In this document: one piece after another, positions 9,601 through 18,369 of the stretch
Layout of the letters: every line of letters starts with the position of its first letter
Numbering within the stretch: the first letter of the stretch is position 1
From: Sinomonas terrae
GTDB lineage: Bacteria > Actinomycetota > Actinomycetes > Actinomycetales > Micrococcaceae
Direction: 5' to 3'
Length of the DNA stretch: 64,000 nt
Assembly (NCBI RefSeq): GCF_022539255.1
Contig: NZ_JAKZBV010000001.1
Location: forward strand, 3,658,001 to 3,722,000
The notes under the pieces: generated by a model
Told to the model about the DNA's origin: nothing
What the model saw: the letters and a program-made list of their open reading frames with translations, nothing else
The model's database searches: none
Position numbers and translations under genes: made by a program

Positions 9601-9956
9601 AGATCCAGATGCTCCCAACGGCTTGAGCGCGGCGCACGGTAGAGCACTCGAGTCTGGCGGCCCGGCGAGTTGACCAACTGCTCGCTTGCAGAGCCCTTCG
9701 GGCAGAGCCGACCACGCGAAATCGGCGAATCCGGATCGCCCTCGATCTGGACAACCTTCTCGTCCTTGACATAGACACGCTGTCCACATCCAACGGCGCA
9801 ATAAGGGCACACGCTCTGCACGACGCGATCCGCAGTGGACGTCCGCGGGGCGATCGCCTTCGTCCGGGGCGAGGTAACCGATGGCCCGCGGCCGAGCAGG
9901 TCACCCGTGCTCACCTGACGGACGACCGGCCACTGGAGAAAACTTCGCCGTGCCAT
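6615..9956 (-). CDS. fdhA: selenocysteine-containing formate dehydrogenase, catalytic subunit
   Basis: Molybdopterin (bis-MGD) enzyme oxidising formate to CO2. Two open stretches in one frame are separated only by TGA at 9390-9392. The context NQARI-UGA-HSATVPSLGASFG is exactly where the family has Sec or Cys, so this is a selenoprotein (Sec189 from the start chosen here; 1,113 residues). N-terminal CPYCAVGCG, with a later CPKGS, binds a [4Fe-4S] cluster; GSNMAECHPVGYQW and later MGD-binding parts follow. The start is uncertain: ATG 9956 or ATG 9968, with GTG 10019 further upstream. RRSFLQW near the N-terminus resembles a Tat motif but no hydrophobic stretch follows. fdhB is immediately downstream. 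Confidence 0.95.
9360..9392 (-). promoter_or_regulatory. candidate bacterial SECIS element in fdhA
   Basis: Directly after the UGA, the mRNA can form GGUUCCC (9378-9372) paired with GGGGGCC (9366-9360) through seven pairs, two of them G-U, around the 5-nt loop AGUUU. The loop begins 22 nt from the U of UGA, inside the usual bacterial SECIS window, and contains a G as SelB-binding loops do. Pairing was judged by eye, not by energy calculation. Confidence 0.7.
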
Positions 9957-10083
9957 TCTCCGGAGCATATCCCAAGTCCACGCGTTTATGCTGGGAAGCA
10001 GCAGGGGCGACCTCGGCACCCCGCGTCAACGCCGGTGTTTTGTCCCGCGTGCGGCGCGGCGGAGCAGGAAGGGGAGTGCTCGA

Positions 10084-11079
10084 GTGCAACTTTTGTTGTC
10101 GCGCCTCCGCGGCTTCGTCGCCGTGGGCCCCTCGGAGCAGGACCACTGGCCGGCCCTGAGGATGGCGCTCGGCGTCGGCATCCCTACGATCATCCTGCTG
10201 CTCATGGGGCGCCCCGAGCTGGTGATCGACGCTGTGTTCGGCGGGTTCGCCGGGATGTACGGCCGCGGCGCCGACCGCGTCACCCGGCTTCGGCACCAGT
10301 CCTCCGCAGGTGGCCTCCTCGTGGCGGGCGTGGCGCTCGGATCGGCCCTCTCCGCGGTGCAGTCCCCCGGGGTGGCCCTCGTGCTGGGCGAGGCCCTGTT
10401 CGCGGGGCTGGCCTCCCTGGCCGCCGACCGGGTCGGGTTCCGCCCGGCTGGCCCCTTCTTCGCCCTGTTTGCCTTCGGGGCCTGTGCCGCCCTCGAACGC
10501 GCCGACCCCTTCCCGGGCACCGCGGTCGCCCTGGCCTCGGCGGTGTTCGCCCTCGCCATCGGCGCCTCCTCCCCGCGGGCCGCGACACGGCCGCCCCAAC
10601 CCCCGCAGGCGGCGCTTCCGTCCCTGCGAAGGGGCGGCGGTTATGCGATCGCGGTCGCCGCCTCGGGGCTGGCCGCACTGGCCATCGGTATCGGGCATCC
10701 CCACTGGGCGATGGCCGGCGCGGCCGTGCCGCTCTCGGCGCCCGGCATCTCCGGCCGGCTCAGGCGCGGCGTCCACCGGGTTGTCGGCACGCTGGCCGGG
10801 CTCTGCCTGACCGCGGCGATCTTCGCCTTCCACCCGTCGACCCTGGCGATGGGCGTCCTGGTCGTGGCCCTGCAGTTCCCTACCGAGCTGTTCATGGTCC
10901 GCCACTACGCGCTGGCGCTGTTCTTCTTCACCCCGCTCATACTGCTCATGACCCGGCTCGCGCTGCCCGGCACGGCGCAGGCGATGATCACCGACCGGGC
11001 CGTCGAGACCGTCCTCGGAGTGCTGATCGGGTTCGCCGTGGTGCTCGTCGACGCGCGTGTTCGAGGCCGGCGCCACTAG
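10084..11079 (+). CDS. FUSC-family (aromatic acid exporter-like) membrane protein
   Basis: A 331-residue membrane protein with two sets of hydrophobic helices (roughly residues 20-170 and 195-325) separated by a short Pro/Arg-rich linker (SPRAATRPPQPPQ), the repeat layout of FUSC proteins. Some relatives export aromatic acids, but the substrate here is unknown. GTG 10084 is chosen because AAGGGGAG lies about 8 nt upstream; the frame is open further left without a good ribosome site. It is divergent from fdhA with a short gap, so the two may share a promoter region. A second FUSC-type gene is at 35201-36325. Confidence 0.75.
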   Translation: MQLLLSRLRGFVAVGPSEQDHWPALRMALGVGIPTIILLLMGRPELVIDAVFGGFAGMYGRGADRVTRLRHQSSAGGLLVAGVALGSALSAVQSPGVALVLGEALFAGLASLAADRVGFRPAGPFFALFAFGACAALERADPFPGTAVALASAVFALAIGASSPRAATRPPQPPQAALPSLRRGGGYAIAVAASGLAALAIGIGHPHWAMAGAAVPLSAPGISGRLRRGVHRVVGTLAGLCLTAAIFAFHPSTLAMGVLVVALQFPTELFMVRHYALALFFFTPLILLMTRLALPGTAQAMITDRAVETVLGVLIGFAVVLVDARVRGRRH

Positions 11080-11154
11080 CTGCAGCGGCGGAACTTCGGC
11101 GAGTCGCGTCTGGCCCTTTTCGTCGAGGGGGGATCGGGCGAAGAATGGCGATCG

Positions 11155-11394
11155 ATGCCAAACTACGATCTCTTCCTCACCGTCGATGACGGACCAGAGC
11201 CCGTTTTTGTCGCGCAGTTGCAGGCCGACGACGAATGGGACGCCGCCACCTTAGCCGAGAACGTGATCACCCGTTACCGCAGCGACCACCTCGGCGAGGT
11301 GCTCAGGAGAGCCGAGCTGCGGCGCTCCGACAACGGCCTCCGGGTCCTGGGCTGGCCGTTCAAGCAGGACAAGCAGGGCAAGCAGGACAGATAG
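11155..11394 (+). CDS. small conserved-looking protein of unknown function
   Basis: A 79-residue acidic protein beginning MPNYDLFLTVDDGPEPVF and ending in a Lys/Gln-rich tail (KQDKQGKQDR). No domain is recognised and no membrane segment is seen. The ribosome site is weak, but codon use is like the neighbours and it stops 9 bp before the fprA start, so it is probably translated with fprA. Confidence 0.55.
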   Translation: MPNYDLFLTVDDGPEPVFVAQLQADDEWDAATLAENVITRYRSDHLGEVLRRAELRRSDNGLRVLGWPFKQDKQGKQDR

Positions 11395-11403
11395 GAGGTG
11401 CCC

Positions 11404-12834
11404 GTGACCAACGTCCCTGTCCGTCCCCTGCGTGTGGCCGTGATCGGTGCCGGGCCTGCCGGGGTCTATGCGGCGGACATCCTGACGAAGTCGAGTGAGG
11501 TCAGGGATGCCGGGCTGGAGGTCAGCATCGACCTGTTCGACCAGTACCCGGCCCCGTACGGGCTCATCCGGTACGGGGTGGCCCCGGACCACCCGCGGAT
11601 CAAGGGGATCGTGAACGCGCTGCACAAGGTCCTGGACCGGGGGGACATCCGCTTCATCGGCAACGTCGCCTACGGCCGGGACCTGACGTTGGGCGACTTC
11701 CGCCGCCTCTACGACGCGGTGGTCTTCGCCACGGGGGCGGTCAAGGACGCCCGGCTGGAGATCCCGGGGGCGGACCTGGAGGGCTCCTTCGGCGGGGCGG
11801 ACTTCGTCTCCTGGTACGACGGGCACCCGGACGTGCCGCGGGAGTGGCCGCTGGAGGCCCGGGAGGTCGCGGTGCTGGGCAACGGCAACGTGGCCCTGGA
11901 CGTGGCGCGGATGCTCTCCAAGCATGCCGAGGACCTGCTGGTGACCGAGATCCCGGACAACGTCTACCAGGCGCTCCGGCGCAGCCCGGTCACGGACGTG
12001 CACGTGTTCGGGCGGCGGGGGCCGGCGCAGATCAAGTTCACCCCGCTGGAGCTGCGCGAGCTCTCCCACTCCCGGGACGTGGACATCGTCCTGTACCCGG
12101 AGGACTTCGAGTTCGACGAGGCCTCGGACGAGGCGATCAGGACCAACAACCAGGTCAAGACCATGGTCAACACGCTGGCGAACTGGATCGCCGAGGAGAA
12201 GGACACGGGGGCCTCCCGGCGCCTGCACCTGCACTTCCTGCACAACCCGGTGCGGATCTACGACTCGCCCCAGGCCCCGGGGAGGGTCGCGGGGATCCGG
12301 TTCGAGCGGATGGAGCTGGACGGGACGGGCAACGTCCGCGGGACCGGGGAGTTCGTGGACTACCCGGTCCAGGCCGTGTACCGGGCGATCGGCTACCACG
12401 GCTCGGAGCTGGCCGAGCTGGAGTACGACGAGCACCGGGGCGTGATCCCCAACGACGGCGGGCGGGTCCTGGACGCGGACGGGAACCCCGTCCCCGGGGT
12501 CTACACGACCGGATGGATCAAGCGCGGCCCCGTCGGCCTCATCGGCCACACGAAGGGCGACGCCCTCGAGACGATCGGCTGCCTGCTCGAGGACCGCGAC
12601 TCCCTCCCCCGCGCCGAGGACCCCGACGAGCACGCCATCATCGCCCTGCTCGAAGAGCGCGGCATCGAGTACACCACCTGGGAGGGCTGGAACGAGCTCG
12701 ACGCCCACGAACGCGCCCTCGGGGAGAAGTTCACCGCCGAATCCGCCGAACGCGGCACTCCCGTCCAACGCGAACGAGTCAAGGTCGTGCCCCGTCAAGA
12801 GATGGTGCGCATCTCACGCCAGAACGCGAGCTGA
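11404..12834 (+). CDS. fprA: ferredoxin-NADP+ reductase, adrenodoxin-reductase type
   Basis: A 476-residue FAD/NADPH enzyme exchanging electrons between NADPH and ferredoxin. The N-terminal FAD fold is VAVIGAGPAGVYAAD; the family signature FDQYPAPYGLIRYGVAPDHP follows, then VLGNGNVALDVARML for NADPH binding and GWIKRGPVGLIG near the C-terminus. These match mycobacterial FprA and mitochondrial adrenodoxin reductase. GTG 11404 lies 5 nt after AGGAGG (11393-11398), which rules out the earlier in-frame GTG inside the ribosome site. It could supply reduced ferredoxin to IspH and HpnH encoded downstream; that link is inference from proximity. Confidence 0.93.
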   Translation: MTNVPVRPLRVAVIGAGPAGVYAADILTKSSEVRDAGLEVSIDLFDQYPAPYGLIRYGVAPDHPRIKGIVNALHKVLDRGDIRFIGNVAYGRDLTLGDFRRLYDAVVFATGAVKDARLEIPGADLEGSFGGADFVSWYDGHPDVPREWPLEAREVAVLGNGNVALDVARMLSKHAEDLLVTEIPDNVYQALRRSPVTDVHVFGRRGPAQIKFTPLELRELSHSRDVDIVLYPEDFEFDEASDEAIRTNNQVKTMVNTLANWIAEEKDTGASRRLHLHFLHNPVRIYDSPQAPGRVAGIRFERMELDGTGNVRGTGEFVDYPVQAVYRAIGYHGSELAELEYDEHRGVIPNDGGRVLDADGNPVPGVYTTGWIKRGPVGLIGHTKGDALETIGCLLEDRDSLPRAEDPDEHAIIALLEERGIEYTTWEGWNELDAHERALGEKFTAESAERGTPVQRERVKVVPRQEMVRISRQNAS

Positions 12835-12855
12835 GGTCGCGCGTATCATGGCCGT

Positions 12856-13317
12856 ATGTCGGACCTGACCGACGCCGAATACAGCCTGCTGCTAACGTTT
12901 CGGAACGCGCTGCGCGCGTTCATCGTCTGGAGCGAGCAGGAGGCCGTGAAGGCTGGCCTCACCGCCCAACAGCACCAACTGCTGCTGGTGGTACGCACAC
13001 ACAACGGGGGCGCGAGCGTCCGTGACGTTGCCGCTGCCCTGCGTATCCGCCACCACAGCGCGGTCGGTCTAGTTCGCCGTGCGGAGCTGACGCATCTGCT
13101 CGAACGCCATCGGGATCCCGAAGACGCAAGGGTGGTGCGACTCAGCCTCACCCCAGAAGCTGCAGTCATTCTTGAACGCCTCAGCCGCGCCCACCTCGAT
13201 GAACTCCAACGTGCGGCGGCGATGCTCCATATTTCCGAGGACTTTCTCCACCAGCTTTCGGCTGACTTCCTCCAGCGCCTCCCGGGACTCTACACACAGG
13301 GCTCACCTTCGGCTTAG
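12856..13317 (+). CDS. MarR-family transcriptional regulator
   Basis: A 153-residue winged-helix regulator. GASVRDVAAALRIRHHSAVG forms the recognition helix region, and HRDPEDARVVRLSLTPEA matches the MarR wing (usually DxRxxxLxLT), with dimerisation helices at both ends. It lies between fprA and the dxs-led hopanoid operon in the same direction, with about 100 bp to dxs. It may control the operon or respond to a lipophilic or phenolic ligand, but no operator was identified. Confidence 0.85.
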   Translation: MSDLTDAEYSLLLTFRNALRAFIVWSEQEAVKAGLTAQQHQLLLVVRTHNGGASVRDVAAALRIRHHSAVGLVRRAELTHLLERHRDPEDARVVRLSLTPEAAVILERLSRAHLDELQRAAAMLHISEDFLHQLSADFLQRLPGLYTQGSPSA

Positions 13318-13420
13318 ACTCACGACACGGAGCCTCGCAACGCGATATATTCACGGCCCGTTGGGGAGCTTCGGACGTGAGCGGCTAGCGATAGTCGCCC
13401 TCCATGGCCAACGGAGGTTC

Positions 13421-15295
13421 ATGATGAGCATGCTCGATGAGCTTGACGGACCCGCAGCACTCCGCTCCTGCACGGCAGCCGAACTGACCCAGCTTGCCGG
13501 GGAAATCCGCCAGTTCCTAGTCGAATCAGTCTGTGCCACAGGCGGCCACCTCGGCCCGAATCTGGGCATCGTAGAGGTCACCATGGCCTTGCACCGGGTA
13601 TTCCAGTCGCCCTTCACCCCCATCATCTTCGACACCGGACATCAGGCGTACGTCCACAAGATCCTGACTGGCCGCAGAGGCGGCTTCAGCAAACTGCGTA
13701 CCGCCGGCGGCCTGTCCGGCTATCCCAACAGAAGCGAATCCAAGCACGATCTCGTAGAGAATTCGCACGCTTCGACGGCGCTCTCCTACGCAGACGGCCT
13801 GAGCAAGGCATTTGAACTCACAGGCAGCGACCGCACCGTGGTCGCCGTCGTCGGCGATGGCGCGCTCACCGGGGGCCTCGCTTGGGAGGCTCTTAACAAT
13901 CTCGGAGTCTCACGGCGTCCCGTGATCGTCGTGCTCAATGACAACGGCCGCTCGTACTCCCCCACGGCGGGAGGCCTGCCCCGGCACCTGCATCGGCTGC
14001 ATGACCGCCGGGGGTATGCCGCCGTCGTCGCCATGCTCGGCGTGGCTGGAGCTCAGGGGGGCCCGGCTGAATCGGACGTCACTGGATCCATCTTCACCGC
14101 GATGGGTTTCGAATACCTGGGCCCGGTGCCCGGACATGACCTGGCGGCCTTGGAACGCGCCTTGGCCCAGGCTGCGGCCCGGCGGTCCCCCGTGCTCGTG
14201 CACTGCCTGACGCAGAAGGGCCGCGGCTACACGCCCGCGGAGAACGACGACGCCGATCGACTGCACAGCGTCGGCGTCCTCGATGTTGCAACCGGGCGCC
14301 CCCCGCAGAGCTCGCAGACGACCCGCGCGGGGGCAGCGACGTGGACGGACGCGTTTGCGGAAGCGATGCTCGAGGCTGGCGCGCGCTACCCGGAATTGGT
14401 CGGCATCAGCGCAGCGATGCTCGGGCCGACCGGGCTGCAGCCGTTCGCGGACCGTTTCCCCGGAAGGTGCTTCGACGTCGGCATCGCCGAGCAGCACGCG
14501 ATCACCTCGGCGGCCGGCCTCGCGATGGGCGGGGCCCATCCGGTGGTAGCCCTCTATGCGACATTCGCCGGGCGCGCCTTCGACCAATTGCTGCTCGACG
14601 TCGGCCTCCACCGGCTGCCCGTCACGCTGAGCCTCGACCGGGCGGGCATCACAGGCCCCGACGGTCCCAGCCACCACGGCATCTGGGACCTCGCGATGCT
14701 GGGCAACATCCCCGGCATGAGGGTCGCCGCACCGCGCGATGCCACGTCCTTGGCCGAAGAACTCCGGGAAGCCGTTGCGGACCAGCGGGGGCCCACCGCT
14801 CTGCGCTTCCCCAAGAGCAATCTCGGGCCCGCGATCCCAGCTCTTGGTCACCACGACGGCGTCGACATCCTGAGGACCGCCGATCGGGCCAGCGTCCTGG
14901 TCGTCGCGGTCGGTGCGACCGCCGTCGCCGCCCTAAGCGCGGCCGAAGCCCTCGCGGCCGAAGGGATCGAGTGCACCGTCGTCGACCCCCGATGGGTGCT
15001 GCCGGTCGCCGAGCCGCTGGTCAGCCTCGCCGCCAGCTACCCCTTGGCCGTCACGGTGGAGGACGGGGTGCGCACAGGCGGCGTGGGCAGCCAGATCGCC
15101 CAGGCGCTCTCGGCCACCGGCGCCGACACGACGCTGGTGAACCTCGGTCTACCCACGGCGTACATCCCTCACGGCAGCCGCACGGAACTGCTGGCCCGCT
15201 ACGGACTGGACGCCTCGGGGATAGCCAACGCCATCCGCACCCTGATCGACCGGCCGGTGCTCGCCCGGCTCCATTCCAAGAGCGGCCAGCGGTGA
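13421..15295 (+). CDS. dxs: 1-deoxy-D-xylulose-5-phosphate synthase
   Basis: First enzyme of the MEP isoprenoid pathway, a thiamine-diphosphate enzyme condensing pyruvate and glyceraldehyde 3-phosphate. The 624-residue product contains DTGHQAYVHKILTGR, the ThDP motif GDGALTGGLAWEALNN, and the transketolase-like central and C-terminal domains with DVGIAEQHAITSAAGLAMGG. ATG 13421 has ACGGAGG upstream; ATG 13424 and 13430 are close alternatives. The frame is open further left, where it overlaps the MarR gene, but without a good start. It is 4 bp from hpnC, so it probably serves as a pathway-dedicated copy feeding hopanoid synthesis. Confidence 0.95.
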   Translation: MMSMLDELDGPAALRSCTAAELTQLAGEIRQFLVESVCATGGHLGPNLGIVEVTMALHRVFQSPFTPIIFDTGHQAYVHKILTGRRGGFSKLRTAGGLSGYPNRSESKHDLVENSHASTALSYADGLSKAFELTGSDRTVVAVVGDGALTGGLAWEALNNLGVSRRPVIVVLNDNGRSYSPTAGGLPRHLHRLHDRRGYAAVVAMLGVAGAQGGPAESDVTGSIFTAMGFEYLGPVPGHDLAALERALAQAAARRSPVLVHCLTQKGRGYTPAENDDADRLHSVGVLDVATGRPPQSSQTTRAGAATWTDAFAEAMLEAGARYPELVGISAAMLGPTGLQPFADRFPGRCFDVGIAEQHAITSAAGLAMGGAHPVVALYATFAGRAFDQLLLDVGLHRLPVTLSLDRAGITGPDGPSHHGIWDLAMLGNIPGMRVAAPRDATSLAEELREAVADQRGPTALRFPKSNLGPAIPALGHHDGVDILRTADRASVLVVAVGATAVAALSAAEALAAEGIECTVVDPRWVLPVAEPLVSLAASYPLAVTVEDGVRTGGVGSQIAQALSATGADTTLVNLGLPTAYIPHGSRTELLARYGLDASGIANAIRTLIDRPVLARLHSKSGQR

Positions 15296-15299
15296 TCGC

Positions 15300-16130
15300 G
15301 TGATCACTGATCCAGCAAGCCTGACGGACGCCATGGCGGGTGAGAACTTCCCCGTCGCGCTGGCGGTGCTGCCCAGGCCCATCCGCGCCGACCTCGTCGC
15401 GGCCTACCGATTTGCCCGCTACGTCGACGACCTCGGGGACGAGGCCCCCGGAGGACGGGTGCCACAGCTGGAGCGGGTCCGAGCCGAGGTCCACCGGTTG
15501 TACGAGACGGGCAACCCCGAGGACGAGGTGGTCGCCGGACTGGGTGGTCTCGTTGCCCGGGCTGGGATGCCGATCGGAGTATGGCTGCGACTCGTCGAGG
15601 CCAACCTCATTGACCAGCGGGTGGCCCGCTACGAAACGTTCGACGACCTTCTCGGATACTGCCGGCTGTCCGCCAATCCGGTCGGAGAGATCGTCCTCCA
15701 CATCTTCGGCTGCGCGACTCCGGACCGCATCGCCTTCTCCGACCGGATCTGCACCGCCCTCCAGCTGCTGGAGCACTGGCAGGACGTGGGCGAGGACTAC
15801 AGCCGCGGCCGGATCTACGTGCCACAGCGCGACCTCCGGCGATTCAAGGTCGCCGAAACCCTGCTGGACAGCCCGGTGGCCACCGAAGAACTCAGAGCCC
15901 TCATCGCCTTCGAGACCGACAGGGCGCTGGCCTGGCTCGACGCCGGCGCACCTCTGGTCTCGACGCTCAGCGGGTGGCCGCGGCTCGCCGTTTCGGGCTA
16001 TATCGCCGGAGGGCGGGCCGCCGCCTCGCTGTTGCGGCGCAGCGGGCACGACCCCATGCGTACCCGGAAGCCATCCGGCTGGGACGTCGCGCGGGCCTGG
16101 CTCGAGGCGACCGTGAGGTGGCCCGGATGA
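15300..16130 (+). CDS. hpnC: squalene synthase-like protein HpnC (hydroxysqualene synthase)
   Basis: A 276-residue trans-isoprenyl diphosphate synthase. In bacterial hopanoid pathways HpnD makes presqualene diphosphate, HpnC converts it to hydroxysqualene, and HpnE reduces that to squalene. The two Asp-rich Mg2+-binding regions are seen in ARYVDDLGDE and HWQDVGEDYSRGRIYVP. The start GTG 15300 is 4 bp after the dxs stop; ATG 15333 is an alternative. The stop overlaps the hpnD ATG. Confidence 0.92.
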   Translation: MITDPASLTDAMAGENFPVALAVLPRPIRADLVAAYRFARYVDDLGDEAPGGRVPQLERVRAEVHRLYETGNPEDEVVAGLGGLVARAGMPIGVWLRLVEANLIDQRVARYETFDDLLGYCRLSANPVGEIVLHIFGCATPDRIAFSDRICTALQLLEHWQDVGEDYSRGRIYVPQRDLRRFKVAETLLDSPVATEELRALIAFETDRALAWLDAGAPLVSTLSGWPRLAVSGYIAGGRAAASLLRRSGHDPMRTRKPSGWDVARAWLEATVRWPG

Positions 16131-16999
16131 GCGTGGAAGCCGCGTACGAGGCCTGTGCGGAGATCACCCGCCGGGAGGCAAGGAACTTCTCCTACGGGAT
16201 CCGCCTGCTGCCCCCGGTCAAACGCCAGGCCATGTGCGCGATCTATGCCCTCGCCCGGCGGATCGACGACATCGGCGACGGCAATATGCCGTCCGAGCAG
16301 AAGCTGCTGGCCCTCTCCGCCACCGCCGAGCGCCTGCGGAACCTGATCCGGGATGGCGCCGCAGGGGCACAGGATGACCCGGTCCTGGTGGCCCTCGCCG
16401 ATGCGGCTGCCAGACTGCCCATCGCGCTGGAGGCCTTCGATGAGCTGATCGACGGCTGCCGCGCGGACGTCGAGGGCCGGCAGTACGAGAGTTTCGACGA
16501 GCTGGTCCATTACTGCCGCTGTGTGGCGGGGTCGATCGGCCGGCTCTCGTTGGGCGTCTACAACCCAGCCGAGCCCGAGCGAGCCCGACCGCTGGCAGAC
16601 GCCCTCGGAGTCGCGCTCCAGCTCACGAACATCCTGCGCGACCTCCGCGAGGACCGTCAGACCGGACGCGTGTATCTGCCCCGCGAGGACCTTGATCGAT
16701 TCGGCTGCTCCCTCGAACTCGACAGCATGGGCAATCTGGCGGACCCGCCCGAAAGGTTCGCCGCCCTGGTCCGGTTCGAGGCGGCACGGGCCAAGGACTG
16801 GTATGCCGAGGGCCTGGCGCTGCTGCCGTTGCTCGATCACCGCAGCGCTGCCTGCACCGCCGCGATGGCGGGAATCTACCGTCAGCTGCTGAATCGGATC
16901 TCCGCCGATCCTGAGGTCGTGCGGGCGCAGCGGCTGTCGTTGCCCGCGTCGGGGAAACTGCGGGTCGCGCTCCGGGCCATCGTGTGGGGGCGGACATGA
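16127..16999 (+). CDS. hpnD: presqualene diphosphate synthase HpnD
   Basis: A 290-residue squalene/phytoene synthase-family enzyme that condenses two farnesyl diphosphates to presqualene diphosphate. Motifs are ARRIDDIGDG and LTNILRDLREDRQTGRVYLP, the paired Asp-rich sites. The ATG at 16127 overlaps the hpnC TGA (ATGA), so the much longer upstream open frame is not used. Its stop overlaps hpnE in the same way. Confidence 0.93.
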   Translation: MSVEAAYEACAEITRREARNFSYGIRLLPPVKRQAMCAIYALARRIDDIGDGNMPSEQKLLALSATAERLRNLIRDGAAGAQDDPVLVALADAAARLPIALEAFDELIDGCRADVEGRQYESFDELVHYCRCVAGSIGRLSLGVYNPAEPERARPLADALGVALQLTNILRDLREDRQTGRVYLPREDLDRFGCSLELDSMGNLADPPERFAALVRFEAARAKDWYAEGLALLPLLDHRSAACTAAMAGIYRQLLNRISADPEVVRAQRLSLPASGKLRVALRAIVWGRT

Positions 17000-18369
17000 G
17001 CGGGCCGAACAGCGCGGTGGGAGCGAGCACCGTAGTGGTAGTGGGAGGCGGTCTGGCCGGCATAACCGCCGCGATCGGCCTCGCCGAGCGGGGTGCCCGC
17101 GTCACAGTGCTCGAAGCCCGGCCTCGATTGGGCGGCGCCACCTACTCTTTCCAGAGGGACAGCCTGACGGCGGACACCGGGCAGCACGTGCTGTTGCGCT
17201 GCTATAGCCGGTATCAAGAGCTTCTTGGCCGGCTGGGCGCACTGGACCGGATCGCCATCCAGGACCGGCTCGACGTTCCGGTGCTGACCCCGAACCACCC
17301 CCCGACCCGCCTGCGTCGCGGCCTGCATGGCCCGGCCCCGCTCCATCTCCTTCCCGCGTTGGCTCGCTACCGCGCCCTGCCCGCGGCAGATCGGGCCCGG
17401 GCGGTGCTCGCCGCCCGCGCGTTGCGCGCCGTCGACCCCGATGATCCGGCCAACGACGGCGTCACCTTCGGCGCGTGGCTCCGTCGCCACGGGCAGACGC
17501 CGGCCGCCGTCGACCGCCTGTGGGGACTGCTGTGCATCGCCGCGTTGAACATCGTCCCGGACCAGGCGTCGCTCGCGCTTGCGGCCCGAGTGTTCCGAAC
17601 CGGCCTCCTGGACGAGGTCCGAGCGGGGGACGTCGGGGTTCCCCGGGTCCCCCTGTCCCGTTTGCACGACGGGCCGGCCCGGGCAGCGTTCGCGCGGCTC
17701 GGCATCGGCCTGCACACCGGGGAGCGAGTGCGTGGCATCAGCGGATCCGGCAGTGGCGTCAGCGTCAGGACCGATTCCGGGGAAGTCGAGGCCGACGCCG
17801 TCGTGCTGGCCGTGCCACACGCCGCAGCGGCGCGTCTGGCCCCGCCGTCCGCTGTGCCGGACCAGCGCTGGGATGAGCTGGGGGACGCCGCGATCCTCAA
17901 CGTCCACGTCCTCTACGACCGCCCGGTGACCACGCTTCCCCTCGCCGCGGTGCTGGACGCCGGGAGCTGGTGGGTCTTTGACCGGACCGAAGCGGCCGGG
18001 GCAACTCGTGGGCAGTATCTCGTTTCCTCGCTGTCCGCGGCGGACGAGCAGATCGGGACGCCCACGGAGGAGATCCGCACCCGCCATCTCGCCGCGCTGG
18101 CCTCGGTCTTCCCGGGCGCCCGCAAAGCCTCGGTCGTCGACTCGTTCGTGACCCGCGAACCCCGGGCCACCTTCCGACAAGGAGCTGGAACCGGCGCGCT
18201 CCGGCCGCCGGCCGTCACCCGCTGGCCTCGCCTCGTGCTGGCCGGTGCATGGACCGCGACCGGCTGGCCGGACACGATGGAGGGCGCCGTGCGCAGCGGA
18301 CTGGCCGCCGTCGAAGCCCTCGATACTTCGCTCAAGAGCCGCGCGATGACAAGGGAAGTGATTGCATGA
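16996..18369 (+). CDS. hpnE: hydroxysqualene dehydroxylase HpnE
   Basis: A 457-residue FAD-dependent amine oxidase/desaturase-fold enzyme that reduces hydroxysqualene to squalene. The dinucleotide fold is VVVVGGGLAGITAA, then VTVLEARPRLGGATYSFQ and TADTGQHVLLRCYSRY, the last close to the GQHVLL signature of HpnE. A C-terminal FAD-binding segment ends LVLAGAWTATGWPDTMEGAV. The ATG overlaps the hpnD stop, and its own stop overlaps the next ATG. Confidence 0.93.
   Translation: MSGPNSAVGASTVVVVGGGLAGITAAIGLAERGARVTVLEARPRLGGATYSFQRDSLTADTGQHVLLRCYSRYQELLGRLGALDRIAIQDRLDVPVLTPNHPPTRLRRGLHGPAPLHLLPALARYRALPAADRARAVLAARALRAVDPDDPANDGVTFGAWLRRHGQTPAAVDRLWGLLCIAALNIVPDQASLALAARVFRTGLLDEVRAGDVGVPRVPLSRLHDGPARAAFARLGIGLHTGERVRGISGSGSGVSVRTDSGEVEADAVVLAVPHAAAARLAPPSAVPDQRWDELGDAAILNVHVLYDRPVTTLPLAAVLDAGSWWVFDRTEAAGATRGQYLVSSLSAADEQIGTPTEEIRTRHLAALASVFPGARKASVVDSFVTREPRATFRQGAGTGALRPPAVTRWPRLVLAGAWTATGWPDTMEGAVRSGLAAVEALDTSLKSRAMTREVIA

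Noticed and set aside
6615..10019. Two separate formate dehydrogenase genes or a pseudogene caused by a nonsense mutation
   Set aside because: The only interruption is UGA at the conserved Sec position with sel genes adjacent, so it is one selenoprotein.
11251..12798. 515-codon open frame antisense to fprA
   Set aside because: It has no recognisable domain, a composition expected from the complementary strand of a high-GC gene, and fully overlaps the clear FprA coding frame.
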